Of a DNA stretch of 64,000 bases, positions 56,600 through 64,000 are shown piece by piece. A model generated the notes under the pieces. It searched no databases, had not been told where the DNA came from, and saw nothing but the letters and a program-made list of their open reading frames with translations. Where the stretch lies: NCBI GenBank assembly GCA_036426205.1, contig CM071568.1, positions 37,836,457 through 37,900,456 of the forward strand, in the 5' to 3' direction. The translations under genes were made by a program, and so were the position numbers. Each line of letters starts with the position of its first letter. The first letter of the stretch is position 1. The DNA comes from Ascaphus truei (lineage: Eukaryota; Chordata; Amphibia; Anura; Ascaphidae).

Positions 56600-57940
56600 A
56601 ACCAAAGCAGCGAACCTGTACTGTAAATAAAATACAAAGTATATTACTAGAAGAGGTGGAGCTTAAAAGAAAACATGTGAGGGGAAACTGATAAGATGAC
56701 CCTTCTTAAGGCTCACTGGTAGGCGAACTCTAGTACCTGCAAAGTGGCCACAATTCTGCTTGGATACAGGAGCACACTAGCACCTGAAACAGAGTCGTGC
56801 AGGCAAATGGATCCTCCTCAGTCAAATCATGCTACCTGGATTAATACCATGGCTAATGCCATGAACAGATCTGATGAGGAGGTCCCTGGCACTACTTTTC
56901 ATGGGATGCTGGGTGAAAAATAAAAGTTTGAGGGGAATGCTGCCAGAAATGTATTTTCTCTCATACACCTTGTCCTTAACATTTTATATACTACTTATTT
57001 CAATAATTGTTTTGTCGAGGTTGCATAATTGAATAATTGCTACAGTATTATGTAAATACAGTTTAACATTACTAAACTATATTCATTAATATGCAGATTC
57101 ATAGAGAGAGAAAAATATCATTCTGTAAAATGCCCTGTTTAGGTATGTCAAAGGAAAATGTACAGGACTGTATATGCAAATGCTTTTTGCAGCCTGAAAG
57201 AGTAGCTTGTGTAAAAGTGAAAATGTACATGACATTAGTCAAATATATGAAAATATACGTTCTTGGAATTTGATAAATAAGACATTAAATTAATAAAAAT
57301 TTTAAAGCATACATCAATACACAGACAGTTTATAATAAATATTCTGATTTTTAACAGTAAGTAAAAGTCTTCAAGGTAGAACGTTTATCCTTAAGGCCAA
57401 GTAATAAAGTAAAGTGACCTGCCAACAAGCAAGGTTAATGGCCTCAAGGGAGAACTGCTGTGATTGCAGTTGTGTAAATCTGACAAGACTAGAGCATTGT
57501 ACCTGTACATGCATTTAATGAAGGATTTATACTACCGTATATCTCATGACTATTGTTCATTCAGGGCAAACATTGTGGATTTAAGATTAAGTACAAGATT
57601 TTCACACAAAGAATATGAAAAAATGCAAAACGGAAAATATGCTCTATTTCTAATATCAAAACATAAACTATATACTACATGAGTCAGATAAATGGGTAGC
57701 AAGGTGTCTTATAACGTCACATCATTCAGTAAATGTGTGTTCTAATAAAAATACTTTTATTTATATTTTAGCTATTACTGGCCTTATTGCATGAAATGGG
57801 TCAGGAAGTAAAGTTGGGTACTTTTACTCATATTTTGGTGTTGTATTTGGGTTTGAAATGTAAGGTTCTCGTAGGTTCTGATCTCACCTGGTTTTGCCCA
57901 TCCAGGGTGCTGCAGCGTTTATTAACTCCTTGGTAATTAC
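56600..57940. other. No recognised gene
   Basis: AT-rich; short frames only. Confidence 0.5.
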
Positions 57941-57943
57941 ATA

Positions 57944-58660
57944 CAGCTGCGGCCGCCTTTATCCTAATGCGGCAGTAGCGGCGCAACTCTGATAACCGTG
58001 GGCAGATGCAGTACAGCTAATCTTTCATGCAGCTTTATGCCCCTCCCCCTAGCAGACACACACAAGGCTCGCTCAAGGATTTCAACCTCTTATCGACACC
58101 TCTCCAAAACCATTCATTTTCAAAAGCTTGTCTTTGTGCTTTTAATCGTCCCGAGCCGAGTATCACCTCTCTGCGCCTTTGTGTAATCCTCTTTGGGAAG
58201 GGAGCTAGCTGATGATTACTGTGCATGCGTCTATAACTTCACCAGTGCTTGCGAAGTTCAAGAGTGACCAGAAAAAATATATATTTTTTTTCTCGTCATT
58301 TTTATTTTTATTTTCTCAACATGAACATGTGCCTGCCTTGATATTACGATATTCAATCTGTGCTGTAGCTTTTGACTGTGACACTGTGCATTTGACTGCA
58401 CATGATTGATTTGTGTGATTTTTATGTATTTGGGGGTGTGGGGATGAAATTATTATGATGATCTGCCTGTTGAAAATATGTCATGTCTTTGAACTACAGT
58501 ACAGCTAATCCTTCATGCAGCTTTACCCCCCTCCCCCCACAGACACACACAAGGCTCACTCAAGTATTTCAACCTCTTATCGACACCTCTCCAAAACCAT
58601 TCATTTTCAAAAGCTTGTCTTTGTGCTTTTCAACCTCTCTCAGACCATTCGTTAATTTTC
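57944..58660. mobile_element. Left end and subterminal repeats of a Tc1/mariner-type element
   Basis: TA (57942-57943) precedes CAGCTGCGGCCGCCTTTATC, close to the inverse end at 19273. Two copies of the subterminal block follow (about 58010-58260 and 58490-58640), with the ACACACAAGGCTC and CTTATCGACACCTCTCCAAA signature shared with 15.1-16.5 kb. The partner right end would lie beyond 64000 if the element is whole. Confidence 0.55.
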
Positions 58661-58804
58661 CTATTGTTGGCTTTCCCTTATGTTAATCTGATTATGTAAC
58701 CAATTATTAAAAAGGTAACTAATTATTAAAACTGTATGTCTTCTTGAAGAATCCCCCCCACACACATTCACAGTGAATTTAAAGTTCAAAGAAAAAAAAT
58801 CTTA

Positions 58805-60675
58805 ATGTAATTAAATATGCAACAACTTGGGAGAAAAGGACCCCTATAATGAGAGCACTCAAGGATAGGTGATACTGGAACCTAATGGACCTGATGGAGA
58901 ATCGTAACATGTAATGATGGGTAACTTAAAAACAATTTTATTAGGAGAAATCCTCAAATAAAATAAGGTTTATATGGATAGCCCTCTATCTGAGGTGATC
59001 CTAAACAAATGGCAAAATTAAAATATGGTAAGGGGATAGGAGAGGTAAGTCCTATTGATGTGATAGGTGCTACTCAAAGGCTTCGCTCACCTCTGGTAAA
59101 CCACAATGCTGATTACAAAGGTAAGTAGGATATGTATGGTAAGTATCAGTGCTGTGTATTGCTGCAACAAACAGACACTCGGTGAACGCTGTGTGAACAC
59201 CCACAATGCAATAGTGACTCCAAGAGTCAAACAGTGTACTAGGACAATTGGGCACACATATAGCTGATAGCCAAGGACCTAAAACTAAATAATTGTTCCA
59301 AGTCCAGTGCTGCGAGTCAGACAGATTGGCAGGCAATAAGTGTCTGCCAAAGTGTCAGATGACAACGTCTTTTTGCCCGGAGCCCTGTCCTGTGATACAA
59401 GTGTATCATTTGTTCCCTTTACCAAAAGACACGGACTGTGGAAGTCTATGTACAAAACAAGTCTTTTACAATAAAAAGAATACTTAAATTTGCTGCGGTG
59501 TGCGGTAGTGGCGGCCCGGAAGTCTCGGGGAGGCGTCACTTATGATGTCAGTACGTCTCTTGCCGACGTAAGTTTCGTGGGAATGCTTTGTCGCGGGTCC
59601 AGCCTCGATAAAGCATTCCCACGAAACGTACGTCGGCAAGAGATGTACTGACGTCATAGGTGACGCCTCCCCGAGACTTCCGGGCCGCCACTACCGCACA
59701 CCGCAGCAAATTAAAGTATTCTTTTTATTGTAAAAGACTTGTTTTGTACATAGACTTACACAGTCCGTGTCTTTTGGTAAAGGGAACAAGTGATACACTT
59801 GCTAAGAGGTTTACGGATACATATTGTATCTAAGTGTCAGCACATGAAACGCAGGGTTTGTGATACACTGTTTGCAGACACATCCAGTCTGCTACACTGT
59901 CTAGCTATACAGTGTTTACGTGCTGTCTGCTCCGATGTCTTCATTACCTTAATATTGGTTTACAATTGTTGTTGGGAATATGTATGTATAGCATTAGACA
60001 GGGCTCCGGGCAAAAGACGTTGTCATCTCACACTTTGGCAGACACTTATTGCCTGCCAATCTGTCTGTCTCGCAGCCCTGGACTTGGAACAATTATTTAG
60101 TTTTAGGTCCTTGGCTATCAGCTATATGTGTGCCCAATTGTCCTAGTACACTGTTTGACTCTTGGAGTCACTATTGCATTGTGGGTGTTCACACAGCGTT
60201 CACCGAGTCTCTGTTTGTTGCAGCAATACACAGCACTGATACTTACCATACATATCCTACTTACCTTTGTAATCAGCATTGTGGTTAACAAAAGGTGAGC
60301 CAAGCCTTTGAGGAGCACCTATCACATCAATAGGACTTACCTCTCCTATCCCCTTACCATATTTTAATTTTGCCATTTGTTTAGGATCACCTCAGATAGA
60401 GGGCTATCCATATAAACCTTATTTTATTTGAGGATTTCTCCTAATAAAATTGTTTTTAAGTTACCCATCACTACATGTTACGATTCTCCATCAGGTCCAT
60501 TAGGTTCCAGTATCACCTATCCTTGAGTGCTCTAGGGGTCCTATAGGGGTCCTTTTCTTCCAAGTTTTTGTTTAGTCATTTCTCCTGATCGTAGCACCAG
60601 TGCCTAGGCAGTAGTGAGGGTTCCCTTGTCCCGTCCCCTCCCTTCCCTTTACCCCGGTTTATGTAATTAAATATG
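58805..60675. mobile_element. Palindromic Penelope-type insertion with 15-bp target duplication
   Basis: The exact duplicate ATGTAATTAAATATG occurs at 58805-58819 and 60661-60675. The 58820-60660 insert is a giant inverted repeat: 58823-59600 folds on 59605-60572, centre near 59600. The right arm carries about 175 bp (59815-59998) lacking on the left. The centre reads GATAAAGCATTCCCACGAAA then CGTACGTC, giving GAAAC with the self-complementary ACGTACGT. Open frames on either strand are mirror images of each other and not genes. Confidence 0.75.
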
Positions 60676-61397
60676 TATTTTATTTTATCAGGAAAGAAAA
60701 ATACAAATAATCATTGAGAGGGGGGTGGGGGGTTGTGTGAATCATGACTGTAGATACATTATTGAAGTATGCAGAAGAGAAATAACAAAATAGTACAGCA
60801 CAGTTGAAAATTGAGGGCCGGTGGATAATCATGAATAATGCACATTGATAATAATAAAAACAGTAATACAATTTTTCCGTCTTTATCTTCTTCCTCATTC
60901 TGTGTAGTTCATTGAGAGAGGGGAGGTTTTGTGTAAATCATGACAGCAGTTTAGATACACTTAACTGTACACACAGTTCACAAAATGTACACATGATACC
61001 CCCTTCCCCCTGTCCATCCTTTTTCTCTGAAAAGACAAGAAAAGAAAAAAATAGTGCAGTTATGTGCATACTTTATTATGGCATTGTGTACTGTTAAATA
61101 CTTTGTATCCAGATGGCTAGTGCTGCTTTCTCAGGAAAGAAAAAATGTGTACAGTTATGTGCATATTATGGCATTATGTACTGTATAGCTACTCCATATT
61201 GGACTATAGTATGCAGATAATACTGTCAAACTAGTCTATACTGGAACTAATGTATACTGTAACTACTGTTAAATACTTTGTAACCAGATGGCTAGTGCTG
61301 CTCTCTCAGGAAAGAAAAAATCTGTGCCATACTTATCTGTATCATACTGTACTTGGTGTGCCATACTTACCATACTACAGTACAGTACTATACCATA
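60676..61397. other. Non-coding DNA downstream of the transposase
   Basis: Two direct copies of a segment with ATTGAGAG, then GTGTGAATCATGAC or GTGTAAATCATGAC (60712, 60911). Two copies of ATGGCTAGTGCTGC, then TCTCAGGAAAGAAAAAA (61113, 61288). Confidence 0.5.
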
Positions 61398-63064
61398 CTA
61401 CCTTCCTGATGCTTGCCCATTACGCTTGATCACAATGGGCAACACAGTCGCAATATGGTCAATATATTTATTGCATCGTTCCACGGTGAGTACATCGTTC
61501 AAAAAACTCATTATGCCTTGCGCCAACTCATCCTTTTTGGAGGGTTTCACGACTTTTCGGATATGATCCTTCAGGTGATGCCAGACCATTTCGATAGGTT
61601 TGAAGTCTGACGATATGTCATTGGAGGAGGGGAAAAGACAATTAGTTAAAGAGATACACAGTAAAAACAGTGGGAAAAAATGAGACACGGTTACCGCACT
61701 TACTCCGCTGGCGTATTCACCCAGTTGATACCGCGCTCAAGAATATGCGCTGTTGACGCGGTGTGCTTCGGATCGTTGTCCTGATAGAAACGGTGACCAT
61801 CTGGGAAATCACATGTGATATATTCCACAATCTCAGGCACAATTTGCTCTTGGAAAGAAGCTTTATTCATGATTCCTATAATAAGAAAAGAAAAGTGCTC
61901 AAAAACTGCACACTACAGTAGTACAGTACAGTGCATAAGGCAAAAGCGTGTGAATTATTTTACCTTCAAAGATGACAATGCATCCTGGTCCACGCCTACA
62001 GATGGCACCCCACACATGCATCTTCAATGGGTGTTTTGGACGCGGCTTCATAGATATGCGACCTTTTTTGTGGAATGCAAAGGTGGCAAATCTCTCCAGC
62101 GATACAGTAGACTCGTCAGTGAAGATGCAATCCTGGAAAGTTTCTCCATTGTCGATCCATGCCTGGGCCGGGACCACTCTCTTGATCTTGCTAACGTCCC
62201 TTATCATAGGGTACGCTCTGTAATGACAAGGAATAATTTTATAGGTACAGTACAGTTTCTTAAACAACGCTTTAACCTCCTGTACTGTCCAGTACTAACC
62301 TCACACGTCCATATTTCCATCCAATTCTGTGTCTCATCTTCTTTATGCTGGTCTCGGATACAGTGAGATTGTGATTTTGCAGCAGAGTGTATTTGACCCT
62401 TAAGGCACTCTTCTCATCATTCTCTTCACTTATTTTGTCGACCAGAAGAGTTGTCTCCCTACAGTGTAAAGAAAAACAACAATCCTGTAAGTTACAGTGC
62501 AGTAGGCCACAAGTACAGCACATAATTTACAGTAAACAATAATAGATAGATATACTGTATTATATAGTAATATAAATAAACAGAAATAACTATAATATTA
62601 GATAGATCTATACTATATGGTTATATTAATATGCAGCAATATAACAATAATAGAGAGATACACTGTATTATATAGTTATATAAATATACAGAAATAACTA
62701 TAATATTAGATAGATCTATACTATATAGTTATATTAATATGCAGCAATATAAACAATAATAGATAGATATACTGTATTATATAGTTATCAATATACAGAA
62801 ATAACCATAATATTAGATAGATATGTACTACTGTATATAGTAATATTCATTTGCAGCAATACTGTATAAACAATAATAGATAGATAACGTTGGAGTATTC
62901 GTGCGTTGTTTGGTCTTACCATGTGCATGATAGCACACGGTGGTTGTTGGTACAACGGGGCCAGAAGCAGCTAACCCGCGTTGGATATCTGCAATTCATT
63001 GTCCGCTCGTGTACATCTCCTTAATTCTCATGCCGAGATCCTTTGAAATCTATTTAACAGGCAT
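61398..63064 (-). pseudogene. Tc1/mariner-type transposase gene with five exons
   Basis: Minus-strand exons inferred from GT-AG signals: 63064-62920, 62458-62300, 62217-61959, 61875-61704 and 61606-61398. Exon 1 encodes an HTH start (RIKEMYTSGQ, then a stop, then IADIQRGLAASGPVVPTTT). Exon 2 has ETTLLVDKISEENDEKSALR and KKMRHRIGWKYGRVR. Exon 3 has RVVPAQAWIDNGETFQDCIF then TDES (first catalytic Asp), and KMHVWGAICRRGPGCIVIFE. Exon 4 has [20 protein letters not shown] and [12 protein letters not shown] (second Asp). Exon 5 has DFKPIEMVWHHLKDHI (Glu). Junctions 2/3 and 3/4 join in frame; 1/2 and 4/5 are off by one base. Two stops in exon 1 (TAG, TGA) make it a pseudogene. The Asp-Glu spacing suits a DD34E-like enzyme. 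Confidence 0.85.
62537..62880. repeat. Tandem repeat, unit about 110 bp, about 3.1 copies, inside the first intron
   Basis: Each unit begins AATAATAGATAGATATACTG and ends in GCAGCAATATAAAC or similar. Starts at about 62537, 62647, 62755 and 62870. Confined to the first intron of the transposase gene. Units are 85-95% alike by eye. Confidence 0.75.
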
Positions 63065-63307
63065 TTCTGCGAGTAGAAAGAAATACAAGCACAAGAATGT
63101 ATTTTCGATGTTTAGTCGATGTGTTTTCAATGTGCAGTGAATCCACAAAATGGATGGTGTATTTATACGTTAATGACTCACATTAGAGTACGCCCACTTT
63201 TAACACCTGTACCTCGTCGCCATGCATAAAAGGTTACACACTTTGCGTAGCCCACCACTCGATGATCTGTATCTGAACTTTCCCTTGTCCAGATACTGCA
63301 TTGTGCC
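63065..63307. promoter_or_regulatory. Putative bidirectional promoter region
   Basis: A 243-bp spacer between the start codons of two divergent frames (transposase leftward, repeat protein rightward). An AT-rich stretch with TATTTATACGTTAAT at about 63159 could act as a TATA-like element. An acceptor-like CTTTCTACTCGCAG on the minus strand ends just before the transposase ATG, so a 5' untranslated exon is possible. Inference only. Confidence 0.3.
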
Positions 63308-63946
63308 ATGGAAGCCATGGATCAACCCCGATTCTACAGACGCAGGAACCCACTCGTCTCTGTCGTTCCTGTCATGTAGAAAAAGCGAAAAGCGGCAGCC
63401 GTTTCCAAGCCAAGACCAAAGCGAATGGCTAAGGCTAATAAAGAAAACCTTCTGCTGACCCCGAAGGCTAAGGGTTTTAATACACGTAAGCCTTATTAAG
63501 TCAAGAAGAAATTCGGTGATGTGCACTCAAAGCAAAACAAATGGCAGCCAACCCATCGAACCCGCAGGCCACTTCCTCGATTACGCTTCGACGACTCTGC
63601 CGTTGCTCTCCCGGAAATCTACAGCCCATCTTCTCCACTACTCGTCCACGACGCTGCCACTGCTCTCCCGTAAATCCACGGGTCACTTTCTCCATTACGC
63701 TTAGACGACTCTGCCGCTTCTCTCCCAGAAATCCACAGGTCACTTTCTCCATCCCTCTTCAACGATGCTGCCGTTTCTATCCAGGGAACCCCCATTTCAT
63801 CCTCCGTAGCACCCATCCACCCAAATGTCCACAGCACCCCATGCACAAGAACCAGCTCGATAGACCAGATGCTGAATGGGTTCAGTGTCGATATCCCCGG
63901 GAACTCTACTATGTGTTGCCACCTAGGCAGGGAACACCCTGTGTAG
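63308..63946 (+). pseudogene. Divergent gene for a basic, repeat-bearing protein
   Basis: A frame of 212 codons from ATG 63308 (second ATG 63317, both in GCCATGG contexts) to TAG 63944-63946, interrupted by TAG 63377, TAA 63497 and TAA 63671. By chance about ten stops would be expected. The N-terminal third is basic (KKRKAAAVSKPRPKRMAKAN), like a nuclear localisation or DNA-binding segment. The middle is four exact-length 57-bp units coding 19-residue repeats such as SLSPLRLDDSAASLPEIHR. The C-terminal part is Ser/Pro-rich and ends in MCCHLGREHPV. No family recognised. It is divergent from the transposase and 243 bp away, as if both belong to one element. Confidence 0.45.
63567..63794 (+). 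repeat. 57-bp tandem repeat, four units, in coding frame
   Basis: Units start at 63567, 63624, 63681 and 63738 with no indel between them. Each contains CACTTTCTCCATTACGC-like sequence, GACGACTCTGCCG and CTCTCCCGGAAATCTACAG-like sequence. A minus-strand frame across the array (63954-63619) is a shadow created by the period being a multiple of three. Confidence 0.85.
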
Positions 63947-64000
63947 AAAACCATTTGTTTGAATGTGCCTCAGATGTGCTAATTAAGCAGACAGAACAAC

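Noticed and set aside
59070..60318. Matching open frames on both arms of the palindrome
   Set aside because: Mirror images created by the inverted repeat; no domain recognised.
61815..62366. 183-codon plus-strand open frame
   Set aside because: Antisense to the transposase exons 2-4, whose motifs on the minus strand are clear.
63501..63954. Minus-strand open frames with tandem repeats (83 and 111 codons)
   Set aside because: Antisense shadows of the 57-bp array; the plus frame is longer, has Kozak-like starts and continues beyond the array.

Overview
The window reads as transposon-dense intergenic DNA from a vertebrate. The mix of families points to an amphibian, most likely a frog: CR1, L2, Tx1-like and L1-like LINEs, Penelope-like elements with a GIY-YIG nuclease, a Ty3/Gypsy element, Tc1/mariner copies and long foldback repeats. 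Species cannot be fixed from the sequence. I see no intact host gene, no rRNA or tRNA gene and no CRISPR array. Every recognisable coding region is mobile-element derived or broken by frameshifts and stops. Boundaries of repeats are mostly good to tens of bases; those with a target-site duplication (TSD) are good to the base.

Layout, left to right. 1-2500: dispersed repeat modules, palindromes and a GC-rich TA-flanked MITE. 3200-10242: a decayed Ty3/Gypsy element (LTR pieces, gag, protease, RT/RNase H, integrase). 10250-11880: palindromic Penelope-type DNA. 11900-12645: a foldback element. 12645-15080: a CR1 LINE on the minus strand. 15090-19273: a mosaic bounded on the right by a Tc1/mariner-type terminal repeat. 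It holds the end of a gene resembling a BEN domain (plus strand) and a degenerate forkhead-domain gene (minus strand). 19300-29750: AT-rich DNA with MITEs, tandem repeats and palindromes. 29830-32280: an L2 LINE with a 2A-like peptide motif, split by a tRNA/MIR-type SINE. 33440-33865: a repeat-bearing Pro/Ala-rich open frame. 35259-35639: another MITE. 38300-39540: a zinc-knuckle (Tx1 ORF1/ZCCHC3-like) gene split by a MITE. 39930-46870: two imperfect kilobase tandem duplications, the second made of L1-like sequence whose ORF1 continues to 47163. 47300-49625: foldback DNA. 50091-50716 and 58820-60660: palindromic insertions with perfect 17-bp and 15-bp TSDs. 53200-56560: a Penelope-like element with RT and GIY-YIG domains. 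57944-64000: a terminal-repeat start, then a five-exon Tc1-like transposase (minus) and a divergent repeat-bearing gene (plus).

The most unusual signal is the pairing of Tc1/mariner-type ends with non-transposase genes in two loci (15-19 kb and 58-64 kb). The loci share terminal-repeat style and a subterminal repeat. Between them they contain an intron-rich transposase, a forkhead-like protein, a BEN-like protein and a basic protein with a 57-bp coding repeat. This could be a gene-carrying Tc1/mariner lineage, but that link is inference. The second strong theme is palindromic Penelope-type insertions whose centres carry GAAAC plus a self-complementary ACGCGT or ACGTACGT, as expected for minimal hammerhead ribozymes.
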